Assembly: GCF_000219725.1 (NCBI RefSeq)
Contig: NC_015732.1
Location: 1,178,001-1,242,000, forward strand
Reading direction: 5' to 3'
Length of the DNA: 64,000 bases
From: Gracilinema caldarium DSM 7334
GTDB taxonomy: Bacteria > Spirochaetota > Spirochaetia > Treponematales > Breznakiellaceae
Shown piece by piece: positions 11,101 through 20,101 of the stretch. Below the pieces are notes generated by a model that was given only the letters and a program-made list of their open reading frames with translations, had not been told where the DNA came from and searched no databases. The first letter of the stretch is position 1. Every line of letters starts with the position of its first letter. Position numbers and translations under genes: made by a program.

Positions 11101-14100
11101 TCTGTATCTGAAGAACTAAAAACCATGGTAAGCCTCTCGACCCTGGGTTCTACTATAGATACAGCAACCGCCGCCGCCCTCGTGCAGAGCCTTACCTTGC
11201 TACAGCAAAAACTCAAAAGTCTAACCGATGAGAATCCCGCCGAGTATCGCAAACAGTTGGAAGCCCTGGCAAAAACTGACCAGCGAATCGCCGCCTTTCT
11301 TCGGGGAGAGAGCGCCTGTGTTACCGCTACGGGACTTGATCTCGTGGGTTTGATGCTCCAGAAAGAGCGGATGGCTCTGGAAAGGACCCGGGGCAGACAG
11401 CTTGCCTACGAGCGCTATGGCTCCATGGGATACCTGGGAGCCCAGGCAGAACAGACCAGAGCCTGGCAAAATGTAACCAGATGCTTTACAGAACTTGGTA
11501 TGGCGACGAATTTACCCTATGGACAGCTTCCCAGCCCTTCGGTTCTGGGAAAACAGTTTATCACCGCCGCCCAGGGCCCCGAACAGGCCCTGGGAACCTT
11601 CCTCGCCGCCCTGGACCAAGCTATGGAGGGGATGCCCACATGGCTTAAGGCAGACCTGTCATTCTGGAAGGATGCCCTTATCTCCTATGTGGCTGCCAAG
11701 GCCCGCTACTCAGGGACTAGCATACTTCCCGAAAACCCACAAAACCTGATGGACCAGCTGAAAGGAATTCAGGAGAAACAAGTAGCGTATCAAAACCTCC
11801 TGCAGACCCTCTATACAGCCCCAACCGATGATGCCCGGCTCATCTGCGCGCTCCTTGCCGATGGATCCCCCAGCTATGGGGAAGTTCCCCGGGACCTGCT
11901 GGAACAGGAGGCGGTGCATCGCATCGCCCGATCTCTTTTAGCAAAGGCAGGGGATCTTTCAGCATTAGAAGAGAGCGAAAGACGGACCAGGTTGATGAAC
12001 GACGCCGACAGCAACCACGGTTATGCCAGCGGTGCTGTCCGTACCCAGGCGGTTACCAAAGCCCTGGAGGACCTCGCTATCCAGATGGCCCTCATCAATA
12101 AACCTGATCCCGCCACCCTCCAAGGGGAAGTAAGAACCCAGCGGCTCTACCAAATCTATGGTGAACTGGACCTGCAAGGTTTAGCAAGCCTTGTTCAAGA
12201 GGGACTTGCAAGCCTGGATTTCGACCAACTCCATCCTGCGGATATTACTTCTGACACAATAGGGACCTGGCTTCCCTACCTGAAAACCTATCTTGACCGG
12301 TTGCACAACGCCGCTGGAAGTGCTGCGGTCTATGAAGCACGGGCAATCTGCCTGCTTTTGGCAGACCAACTTAAGAATTATCCGGATCATCTGGCTGCAA
12401 TGCTTACCGCCCTGGACCTTCAGGCCCAGGGAACAGCCCAGACTCTGATACAACTGGTAAATGGGCAGGACTATCAACTTGAACGGGAGCTCTTCATCGG
12501 AATTGAGGAAAATAATCCCTATTATGAAACGGGAATCCTCTATTATCTTAAAAAACGAGCCTACCAGTCCATCCCGGAGAACTATGAGCAAGAGCAGGAT
12601 CTTGTTCTGGATCGACTTATAAAAGGCGGAAAAACAGCCCTGGTACATCGGATCAGGATCGAGCTTGAGCGGTTTAGCAGGCTCATCAACCTAAGTCGTG
12701 CCTACGGCGGTACCGATGTATCCGGCGACACCTTGAGTTATGCCCGGCGGCAGACAGGCCTTTCGCTGGAAGATCAATTTGCCCTGAGCCGCCTCATTAA
12801 TACGGGAACTTTGCAGGATTCTTTTATGAAAAGCCTGGGTCTGGCGGAGGTTCAAGCAGGACCCCAGGATGGGTATACCCAATGGCTTGCAACCTATCTG
12901 CAGGGGGAACTGAATCGGTACGGATCAGAACGGGCTCGATTACAGGGCAGGCTTGCCTATGCCCAGACTTATGAAGCCCAGGATGAAGAGAAGGCCAGCA
13001 GTAACTGGCGGGTCTATCTTAAGGAATCGATATTTACTCAAAACGGTGATACCGCCACAGCCTTAGATGAGATCCCCTGGACTGATTCGGGCACCCCTGA
13101 ATGTGAAGGAAATAATCCCCGTTCGGCGGAAAACTGGAAAGAAGGGACCCTGGCCGATGCCTTTGATCGGATAAACCTGGCTACAAGAAACCTCCAGGCC
13201 AGTTTTACTGCATGGAATGAGCAACTTGCACTGCTGACTGCAGAACAGGGCTATCGGGAAAAAATCCGGACCTACCTGGAACAGCCCGAGACGACCTGGA
13301 ATGAAGACAGTATCCAGTATCTGCCGGCGCTGGTACAGGATGGGTACAGCAATGAGCATAACCAGTATCGCTACAGTCTGAGCCGTCTGGAAGGTGAACA
13401 ACGGGAACTGGGCCGGCTCGGTGCGGCCATTAAGAATTATAAGGGTAATGAAAGCCTGAAAAAAGAGATAGATGTGCTTGCTCGGGCAATAGCTGATAAA
13501 CAAAACGCCTATCAGGAGCAGGCAAATGAGTATGCAGCAGCGGCCGAAACCTTTGCCGCAGAGGGCGAGATCTATGAACAACGCTATAGAACTGCAAAAC
13601 AATATTATGAAGCCCTTGAACAGGCCAGACTAGCCTATGAAAAGGAAGACGCCATCCGCCGCTGGGCCAGCACGTCCTACCTGGGCAGTGATGACAATAG
13701 CAGTTTGAATTACCGGGGCCCTACGGCAGAACTGGCCTACACCCAGGAACGGAAAACCCGGGCGAGCATAGCCCTGAAGGCCCTGCAGGACCTCTATGCC
13801 ACTAGCGCCACAAGCCGCCCCTACACGGACGACACCTACAACGCCCTGTACCAGGAATACCAGGCCAGCTTTGACCGAATGATGCTCACCCTGAAAGTCA
13901 AAGACCTGGTAAGCAGCGAACTGACAAAAGAATATGAGAGAAATCAGAAACTATATGAAGAATATTATAAAATGCTTTTTGCCGGAGATGGAACCAGTAA
14001 TCCCTTTGCAACTCCCATTACCTATGAAGAGCAATATCAGGTACCCACAGAAGTCTCAAAACGAAGCTGGAAGGATATTATCACATTAAAAAACGGCAAA

Positions 14101-17100
14101 CTTTCCCTTGCCTATGATAGTGACTTTAAGATAAGCACCCTGGATGCAACACAAATAGAAACCCTGAAAGATTTTTTTGAAACAAAGGAAACCGTTGGAA
14201 CCGACCAACATGAATCAACTGCTTTTGAACGATCTCTAAGGGATTTGGTTACAAGATTGAGTAGCTATAATTTTACTGCTGATAAACTTCAACAATGGGG
14301 ACTCGCTCGGGATTACCTTATAAAAAAGCTAATAGAAAAAAATAAAGACCAACTCCCATTTTTACAAGATGCATACCATCTGGCAGATAATTTATATAAT
14401 AATGAAGGGAACTTCGAAGTTCATTATGAAAAACTAAGAGATAGAATGGATTATTATAGAGCCGGTACACAACCAATATATCAATGGGAAATAGATCCAG
14501 AAACAGGTAAATCTAAACAAGTCCTAATAGGGTATACCGATCCGGGTTTACCTGAAGCACAAAAAAACGCTTGGCAGTCTTTAACAAACGAAGAAAAATC
14601 AGATTTGGAATATTTAGCGCTTCTTTGCGTAACTCATGGTGGGGGAACTTTAACCGGTATTTTAAATGATATGACTGAATATACAGAATATAAAGTAATG
14701 GATAAAATTGTTACACGTTGGAAAAATTGGGAAGCTCGAAGAAGAAGCAACTTGTTTTATGGATGGTGGGCTAAAATTGAATATGGTAAGTTAAAAGACT
14801 GTCAAAATCATTACCGAGGAGCATGGGATTCTTTACAAAATAAAATGACGAATGGAGTAATTTACCTCAACAAACAACCAAAAGATTTAAAAATAAAAAT
14901 GTCAGAATATACCATAAGTTCCAACCGTATTGCAGCCTTAGAAGGAAAAAAATCAGCCGGGGAGACCTTCTCCTGGGCTGATCTTGAAAAGGCCTTGATA
15001 GCAAGCGGTAAGCTCAATAGCAATGAACTAGTAAAAATGAAACAGTACTGGGAAACCTCAGCCCTTGCAGGCAGTGGTGAGATTACCAACGTCTCAGAGG
15101 CCCTGGCAAAACTCTCGAGCTGGGGCCGGAGTACCCGGGATGACGCAAAGCGGAAGTTGAATACCCGTTGGCAAGATGATGAAACGGAGCGGCAAGCCGC
15201 CCAGCAGCAGTACCGGGACACCCTGGAAACATACATCGCCGGGAAGGCGAGCAAGGCAGACCTCGATGCAGCTGCGAGGGCTGCCTATGGGGATGAGGCG
15301 GCAAGCCAGAAGACCCACCTCGCTAAGCTCGTAGGAGTCTACGAAGACAACCTGGAGAGTATGCTCAATGGCTCCAGTGCCTACCAGAGGGAATATGCCC
15401 AGCTGGGGCAGGAACTGGCCGATTCCATCGGACAGACCTATCGGGCCCGCTTTGCGGCGGAGCTTGCGGCCCGGGAAGCGGAGTGGAACGAAGAGCGGCG
15501 GGACCTGCAGGAGAAACAGGCCGCCTGGCGGGAAGCGGCGGGGCTCATCCTAGAGCGTGGCAGGGCGGACTGGAAGGCCGGAGCGGAACGCCTGCGGGAT
15601 AGCTACACGAGCTGGAAGAAGAGCTTTGCCGAAGCCTACGCCCAGGGGAGTGCCGCCTGGGATGGGGCCTACCTGGAGGGCCTTAAGGAAAAAGAAGCCT
15701 GGGCCGAGCGGGCAACCGCGGCGGCAACCACGGCGGCCAGCGAAGCGATGCTTGCCCTGGTAGGCCAGGATGCAGAAGCGGGGGCGAGGACCTTTGACAC
15801 CCTAGGATTTGTGGCGGACCTCTCGAGCGGAGCCGAGGAAGCGAAGGCGGGGATACGGGATGTATTGAGCCTGGCGGGCATAGTCAACCTGACGAGCGCC
15901 CTGAACGCCAGCATGGGCAGTGCGGAGACCGCCGTGAGCCAGGTACGGACCGGGTTGGGGGGCCTCGGGCTCTGGGATAGCGGGAAAGCCCAGGTAGCGG
16001 CGGCCCGGTTTACGAAGGAAGCGAACCAGGAGTTAGCAAGCCGGCAGGCCCGGCTCGTCGCCGCCCAGGCCCGGGACATGGCCCAGGCAAGCATCAAGGG
16101 ACTGGAAGAGCAGGTACAGAAGGCCAACGAGAACTTCCGGGAGAGCATGGATGAAACCTTTGTGCTTAAGGGCAGTTGGCGGAAGGAAGGCCAGCACTAC
16201 CGAAAGGACGTGGTAGTCTACTCAACCCTCCTGGACCCGGTGGTAACCGAAGCTGCAAGCGTCCAGGGCTACATCGCCTACCTCATGCAGCCGGTCAGCC
16301 TCAGGACGGACCTGTCGGACACGAAGCTTGCCCAGCTAGAGTACAGCGCCATCCAGGCCCTGATAGGACAAGCCCAGAAGGAAGTGCAGGAAGCAAGTGA
16401 AAAGATCTTCGGCTCCGAGGCCGACAACAGCGAGGAAGCGAAGGCGAAGCGCAAAGTTGTCTATGAAGTCAACAAGACGAAAACCGTAGCAACCGACCTG
16501 TGGACCATGCTGACCACCTTCAAAACAACGCAGGAAGTGATAGAAGAAACAAACCATGAAGAACGGGAAGCAGGGGCCGGCGAATTCGGGGCCCACATAG
16601 GCTATGCGCCGGTAACGAAGGGGAACCCCAATGTGGATGATGGTCTAGATAATATCTGGATCGATAAGGGGACAGGCGAACTAGGCCGGCTCATGAGAAG
16701 CTACATCTATTGGTCGATGAAGGAAAGCCAGGGCTGGGCAAGTGTGAATAAGCCGATGTGGGATAAGCCCGCCTGGGACGACCGGTCGAGCTGGTTCAAA
16801 GCACCGACGATTCGGGGTATTACGGATATCGGGGTGACCATAGCGGCCAGCGTCATGCTCCCCGGAGCGGGATCTCTGTTGATGAACGCCGCCCTGAACC
16901 TGGCCGATGACGCGGTCTTTACGATGCTCGATGTGGGCGGGGGTTACAAGAGCTGGGAGGAAGCGGGCCTTGAGTTCACTAAAAAAGCAGCTTGCAGTGC
17001 GGTGAATGTTGGGGTGGGAGGCGTCTTTAACGGGTTTGGAGGGGTGAGCAATAGCTTCTTTCCCCAGGGGAACGGACTAAGTGGCATGGTAAGCTCCATT

Positions 17101-19206
17101 GCAGGAACCGGGCCCATGGGAGTCATTGCCAATACCGCCATGACAGGGTTACAAACCCTCACCACCAGCACCCTGAACAGCGCGGTGAATGCCATAACCT
17201 GGGACAAAGACCACGGCCTCGGCTGGTCTGCTGACGCCTTTAACGCCGGCGTCCAGGGCGGCCTCATCAGCGCCGCCACGGGGATGACGAGCAGTCTGAC
17301 AAGTGGGATGTTGAACCTAGGCCTCGAAGGCTTTGTGGGAAAAACCTATGCCAACGCGGCAACCCTTTCAAACACCATAGGAAGCTTAGCAGGACAGGGA
17401 GTAAACTACGCCCTTACCGGGGCCTTTACCCTGAATGTGCTTAACTTCGGCATGTTTGGGATACAGGATAGAAATGGTAACTTGGTCAAAAATGGATTAC
17501 TCGAGTTGCACCTTGGCAGAAACGGTGCGACAATGAACGTGGGGATGGGAGGAGCCGATGTGAGCCTGGGGACGGTTGCACAGAGTATCGCAGGGCTTGA
17601 TGCCTGGCGGGTGAACGCAGAACTGTGGACGAGCAAGCAGGATGAAGCCCACAAATACACCAGTGGCATGCGGACCCTGTATTCGGTGGGAGGGGCACAG
17701 GAACTTGCCCTGTACCAGGAACTCTTGAGCGGAAAGACGAATATAGAGGAGCTTGCCGATGGGGACTATAAAGCAAAGACCGAAGCGAATGGGGATGGAA
17801 CAAAAACCATCTACCTGGGGCAGGGGGCGCTTGCTGATGGAAGCCGCTTTGGCCTCAACATCCTGTTAGCCCACGAAGCGTACCGGAACGGGAAGGATGA
17901 CGGGACTGAAGGGCAGAGACAGGAGACCCAGCAAGCAGTATTGGGCCATATAGGGGCCGCCCTAGCCCTATCGCAGGTATATGGGATGGGGAGCATCGGG
18001 GAAGCCATGACCGGTGAAGTGAACACCTACCTCAAGACCCTGCAAAGCAATGACTTTGGGGAACTAGGCAAGCTGCTTGCAGGCTATGATGCAAGCGGGG
18101 ATTATTGGAGGTTAAAGAAAGATGGTAGTCTTGTATACGATGGCTTTGCAACACTGCGAGATGAGGATGGCAACATCATTCGAAGTGCTGCGGAAATGGG
18201 TGTAAAAGAAACACAGATCGAAGGAAGTCTTATTAAAATTCTTGGAGTTGATCCGAAAAATAAGTCTCAAGTTGAAGCGGTGCGTCGACTCATGATAAGT
18301 GCTGGAATTCAACACTCTTACAGTTCAGATTCGGAACAATGGAGATGGGGTGGCGAGCATACGGTTGTAATTGGTTCTCGCGGATCGTTTCCTGTAACCG
18401 CAACTCTTAATTTAACAACCGTTAATGAAGGGAAAAGTATTACACTCGAAGGTATTAATAATTTTTATACAACCATAGGAGCTAGTAAAGAACAAGTGAA
18501 TAGTTTCATTAAAAATACGTATGGGTCAGCTATTGGAATGCTAAATTACGCAGGTCTTGAGTACAGAACATCTGCTGAACAGATGCTAGCAAAGGTGTAT
18601 TCCGCTAATGATATCAAAAAAATTGAGACGAACCAAGCTTGGTACAACAATGCAATACAGAATGGTATTGTTGTGGATGCTATGGTCACCGGAGGTGCAA
18701 TACGTACAACAAATTTTGGTGTAAATACTGGTGATTTGCCGTTAACAACATCTAGTGTTGCTGGTGCTGCATTTTTTGAAGAATGGCATACAGGTATAGA
18801 TTATGGAAGCGGTGGTATTTCTGTACAGACTCCAGGAGGATATTGGGAATTATATGATCGCGTTGAACATCGTGCATATTTTCAACTTTTTGGAGGTGAT
18901 ATAAGGATGCGTATAATGCATATAGATCCAAAGGAAATAAATAAACTTCAGCTTGGAGCTATTTATGGTCAAGGTACTGATATACAAAAATTATTTGATT
19001 ATCCAAAGGAATCTTATGGTTCAGGAACAGAGGCACATGTTCATATTGATTTTACTAGATGGTTACCTTATCAAGGAAATTATAACCGGCAATTTGTGAA
19101 TCCAGAAACGCTTAAACCTGGTAGTATTTTTAATTATGCATATTCATATAAGGATAGCCAAAAAAAAGTATTGCCAGGTTATCCAAGTAATTTTTATCGT
19201 TATTAA
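8176..19206 (+). CDS. Giant secreted polymorphic toxin-like protein with C-terminal M23 peptidase domain, 3676 aa
   Basis: The ATG at 8176 follows an AAGGAG site and overlaps the RND stop (ATGA). Residues 1-25 are a signal peptide ending TLVA before DPKPD. About residues 50-2700 are charged, Ala/Glu/Gln/Lys-rich and largely helical, with recurrent AW..E units. Residues 2333-3310 are the conserved part repeated in the downstream cassettes. They include a hydrophobic stretch around 2879-2927 and a motif AHEAYRNG (H3233) that looks like a decayed HExxH site. After the junction YDASGDYWRL (about 3303-3312) the composition becomes AT-rich. The last 364 residues carry an M23 signature: HTGID (H3538, D3542), a middle MHI and HVH (H3621, H3623). 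The conserved part resembles the very large spirochaete proteins grouped as TIGR04388, from memory. Delivery to and hydrolysis of rival peptidoglycan is inference. Confidence 0.85.
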   Translation: MNSKKQKVSLIGICMFLGLVTTLVADPKPDVRGFDRSGFEYSFSRADQTLDPAAWINEVKLGIAIARKNWEQLALTLYDDVVEREHAGKALDQWTETELQQRFAQWLERRFLIEQGLSLASRTSKAVQQANLLYLYKTDQDGSILYDEATGDPEVIRPDGDNPDKLLADQAAWNAQVAQSKEESLQYYRSILTALSPELLAYLEPEQRAAFAQQLENLQDRLVQRKQKELEALVAQEERIFIARRTGDVWSLRKKSESEAAAAIVADLIRETKSSCDQSLASLETKIESASAGTGDLALMGTQWLEAYKEQFQRGIDAWQKAEERFMVRRIEWEQQAGKRFTEGETAWSEAFEKLNKEQQAWEAKARILFQAGEETFKRASETLERAITEAKAEFQKDADLRSQASADRARAWVDTYVTSATMVLSARESSQYWIDKLKSKNTSSPPAIGDPALRSWVDGALKNVWKQAQQSYEKQYSNDFNALQNKKHESEWTRADIERFYQEEARKYPLFYNNSNTNIWSTWLENYDAKHAQAVAEYQNALAAFHEKHALYFRITEAVATIPEEAQALTLAGDCKTLLGAAFDPDLIQAGVEIKRWMQIYTTYADRAREAMETLTRDFDLAIGSGSGALIDVLDNAKTSEDFHLDEYQIELLRAKAVAGYWARRVDIAQAVARYAEDLTAGRTTDAESVAAWKASKARYDTALADYKAAQEALSSASTDVAASRDRLTKAAAALAQADEELEALNQEYALKMSLLAVGSADYLKSELKEKYKSLLETYGLLQKTGDEAPYVTYLERAKQYGLAESIEQTGLILKSLVTGAYGEPAISDLSRRYSALYIPEDEKPLLQTFEALGVDEHSSNYGALKSVYEAWKTSTGEEQQHYDRLIRALLLQARDEAQAALETRLDSISLLSSSTWDEWYRSRGGITDPGTPLTEDSIGQTLIEDMEQAARVYLAKRVEQELALLGYFLDPMGSVSEELKTMVSLSTLGSTIDTATAAALVQSLTLLQQKLKSLTDENPAEYRKQLEALAKTDQRIAAFLRGESACVTATGLDLVGLMLQKERMALERTRGRQLAYERYGSMGYLGAQAEQTRAWQNVTRCFTELGMATNLPYGQLPSPSVLGKQFITAAQGPEQALGTFLAALDQAMEGMPTWLKADLSFWKDALISYVAAKARYSGTSILPENPQNLMDQLKGIQEKQVAYQNLLQTLYTAPTDDARLICALLADGSPSYGEVPRDLLEQEAVHRIARSLLAKAGDLSALEESERRTRLMNDADSNHGYASGAVRTQAVTKALEDLAIQMALINKPDPATLQGEVRTQRLYQIYGELDLQGLASLVQEGLASLDFDQLHPADITSDTIGTWLPYLKTYLDRLHNAAGSAAVYEARAICLLLADQLKNYPDHLAAMLTALDLQAQGTAQTLIQLVNGQDYQLERELFIGIEENNPYYETGILYYLKKRAYQSIPENYEQEQDLVLDRLIKGGKTALVHRIRIELERFSRLINLSRAYGGTDVSGDTLSYARRQTGLSLEDQFALSRLINTGTLQDSFMKSLGLAEVQAGPQDGYTQWLATYLQGELNRYGSERARLQGRLAYAQTYEAQDEEKASSNWRVYLKESIFTQNGDTATALDEIPWTDSGTPECEGNNPRSAENWKEGTLADAFDRINLATRNLQASFTAWNEQLALLTAEQGYREKIRTYLEQPETTWNEDSIQYLPALVQDGYSNEHNQYRYSLSRLEGEQRELGRLGAAIKNYKGNESLKKEIDVLARAIADKQNAYQEQANEYAAAAETFAAEGEIYEQRYRTAKQYYEALEQARLAYEKEDAIRRWASTSYLGSDDNSSLNYRGPTAELAYTQERKTRASIALKALQDLYATSATSRPYTDDTYNALYQEYQASFDRMMLTLKVKDLVSSELTKEYERNQKLYEEYYKMLFAGDGTSNPFATPITYEEQYQVPTEVSKRSWKDIITLKNGKLSLAYDSDFKISTLDATQIETLKDFFETKETVGTDQHESTAFERSLRDLVTRLSSYNFTADKLQQWGLARDYLIKKLIEKNKDQLPFLQDAYHLADNLYNNEGNFEVHYEKLRDRMDYYRAGTQPIYQWEIDPETGKSKQVLIGYTDPGLPEAQKNAWQSLTNEEKSDLEYLALLCVTHGGGTLTGILNDMTEYTEYKVMDKIVTRWKNWEARRRSNLFYGWWAKIEYGKLKDCQNHYRGAWDSLQNKMTNGVIYLNKQPKDLKIKMSEYTISSNRIAALEGKKSAGETFSWADLEKALIASGKLNSNELVKMKQYWETSALAGSGEITNVSEALAKLSSWGRSTRDDAKRKLNTRWQDDETERQAAQQQYRDTLETYIAGKASKADLDAAARAAYGDEAASQKTHLAKLVGVYEDNLESMLNGSSAYQREYAQLGQELADSIGQTYRARFAAELAAREAEWNEERRDLQEKQAAWREAAGLILERGRADWKAGAERLRDSYTSWKKSFAEAYAQGSAAWDGAYLEGLKEKEAWAERATAAATTAASEAMLALVGQDAEAGARTFDTLGFVADLSSGAEEAKAGIRDVLSLAGIVNLTSALNASMGSAETAVSQVRTGLGGLGLWDSGKAQVAAARFTKEANQELASRQARLVAAQARDMAQASIKGLEEQVQKANENFRESMDETFVLKGSWRKEGQHYRKDVVVYSTLLDPVVTEAASVQGYIAYLMQPVSLRTDLSDTKLAQLEYSAIQALIGQAQKEVQEASEKIFGSEADNSEEAKAKRKVVYEVNKTKTVATDLWTMLTTFKTTQEVIEETNHEEREAGAGEFGAHIGYAPVTKGNPNVDDGLDNIWIDKGTGELGRLMRSYIYWSMKESQGWASVNKPMWDKPAWDDRSSWFKAPTIRGITDIGVTIAASVMLPGAGSLLMNAALNLADDAVFTMLDVGGGYKSWEEAGLEFTKKAACSAVNVGVGGVFNGFGGVSNSFFPQGNGLSGMVSSIAGTGPMGVIANTAMTGLQTLTTSTLNSAVNAITWDKDHGLGWSADAFNAGVQGGLISAATGMTSSLTSGMLNLGLEGFVGKTYANAATLSNTIGSLAGQGVNYALTGAFTLNVLNFGMFGIQDRNGNLVKNGLLELHLGRNGATMNVGMGGADVSLGTVAQSIAGLDAWRVNAELWTSKQDEAHKYTSGMRTLYSVGGAQELALYQELLSGKTNIEELADGDYKAKTEANGDGTKTIYLGQGALADGSRFGLNILLAHEAYRNGKDDGTEGQRQETQQAVLGHIGAALALSQVYGMGSIGEAMTGEVNTYLKTLQSNDFGELGKLLAGYDASGDYWRLKKDGSLVYDGFATLRDEDGNIIRSAAEMGVKETQIEGSLIKILGVDPKNKSQVEAVRRLMISAGIQHSYSSDSEQWRWGGEHTVVIGSRGSFPVTATLNLTTVNEGKSITLEGINNFYTTIGASKEQVNSFIKNTYGSAIGMLNYAGLEYRTSAEQMLAKVYSANDIKKIETNQAWYNNAIQNGIVVDAMVTGGAIRTTNFGVNTGDLPLTTSSVAGAAFFEEWHTGIDYGSGGISVQTPGGYWELYDRVEHRAYFQLFGGDIRMRIMHIDPKEINKLQLGAIYGQGTDIQKLFDYPKESYGSGTEAHVHIDFTRWLPYQGNYNRQFVNPETLKPGSIFNYAYSYKDSQKKVLPGYPSNFYRY
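15174..18113 (+). repeat. Homology region of the giant gene shared with the downstream cassettes
   Basis: This GC-rich stretch is repeated nearly base for base in the cassettes that follow. One cassette begins matching near 15170, two near 16279 and three near 17503. Except in the last cassette, the match runs to the YDASGDYWRL codons near 18113 and stops there. It is long enough to serve as a recombination target for replacing the C-terminal domain. Confidence 0.85.
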
Positions 19207-19229
19207 CTAATTAGGAGGAAAAGCTAATT

Positions 19230-19697
19230 ATGCGTAAATACTATAAAGGAATAGTTCTTATAATTTTTATAATAAGCTGTACTAAACCAATAGCTAAACA
19301 AGAAAATGCAACAAATAGTAAGGAACCAATACTTATTGAACAAAATAATAATGCGAATGAACTGAAACAAATTGAAGAGTTGAGTATGGATAATCTCATT
19401 GGGAAGTGGTTGTTATTAAATTCAGAAGGTGAGATAGATTCAAGTGGAGATTTTATCCTTATCGAAAAGACTATAAACGGATATAAATGTTTATTTAACT
19501 ATCAAGGGAATCATCAGATATGTACTTTAATTTTTGACGAAAGAAATTATTTTCTATTATCAGATAATGGTACTAAGTATAAAATTGGAAGAAGCGAATC
19601 GATTCTGGGCAAAGCATATAATGGTATTTGGCTCGTTATGGATGATATACATTTAGGCAATTTTCAAAAAGAAGAGGTTTTAAAAGGAAATAAATAA
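19230..19697 (+). CDS. Small lipoprotein, candidate immunity protein of the active M23 toxin, 155 aa
   Basis: A strong TAGGAGG site lies 13 bases before the ATG, and the gene follows the giant gene after 23 bases. The N terminus is basic and hydrophobic with a lipobox ending IISC at residue 17, so the protein should sit in a membrane facing the periplasm. The rest has no motif I recognise: a short linker rich in Asn and Glu, then a compact domain of about 100 residues beginning near NLIGKWLLLNSEGE. That pattern suggests a small beta-barrel like lipocalin or DUF-type folds, but this is weak. The base composition is AT-rich like the toxin tip, suggesting they travelled together. The immunity role is inferred from position and export. 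Confidence 0.7.
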   Translation: MRKYYKGIVLIIFIISCTKPIAKQENATNSKEPILIEQNNNANELKQIEELSMDNLIGKWLLLNSEGEIDSSGDFILIEKTINGYKCLFNYQGNHQICTLIFDERNYFLLSDNGTKYKIGRSESILGKAYNGIWLVMDDIHLGNFQKEEVLKGNK

Positions 19698-19762
19698 TAA
19701 ATACTATATATAAAAAATAATGAATTTATTAATTTAATTTTGATAATTAAAGAAATTATTAA

Positions 19763-20095
19763 TCTCTCCCCTCGTGGGGGTAGCGGAAGCCCCCGGAAAG
19801 GCGGGGGTGTGCAGACCATGAAGGCCGCATAACCCGCCCCTGATTTAAAAGGCCCACCAGGGCCAACTAACCACCACCGAGGCCCCCGCCCTGAGGAGGC
19901 TGGAGCGAGGGGGAGCCGCGGAAACAGCAGCCGTACAGCCTGAGTGATTGTCGGGAAGGGGGCGTTGGGAAAAGGTGGTGGGGGGTGTCAGGGGAAAAGC
20001 TCATGGGCCCTGCCCCATGAGTTTTCCCCTGACAGGACCCCCGGAAATAGTACGCAAGCCCCCTTCCCGATACTACGCAAGGGAAGTGCTCCCCC
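19763..20095. repeat. Cassette-border repeat 1 (type 1 hairpin)
   Basis: GC-rich intergenic repeat of 333 bp. The first half starts GTGGGGGTAGCGG and ends near GAGGGGGAGCCGCGG, which are imperfect inverted copies. The second half holds nested stems: outer arms 19951-19963 and 20058-20070, inner arms 19987-20007 and 20014-20033. It ends GTGCTCCCCC, after which homology to the giant gene starts at once. No T-run follows the hairpins, so a normal terminator is unlikely. Confidence 0.85.
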
Positions 20096-20101
20096 TACCT
20101 C

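Noticed and set aside
15669-16148. Genes on the minus strand opposite the conserved toxin region
   Set aside because: Long open frames arise opposite GC-rich coding sequence; they have no start signals and resemble nothing known.
8176-19206. Type VI or type VII (LXG/WXG100) effector
   Set aside because: There is no VgrG, Hcp or PAAR gene and no short WXG partner. The giant protein has an ordinary signal peptide.
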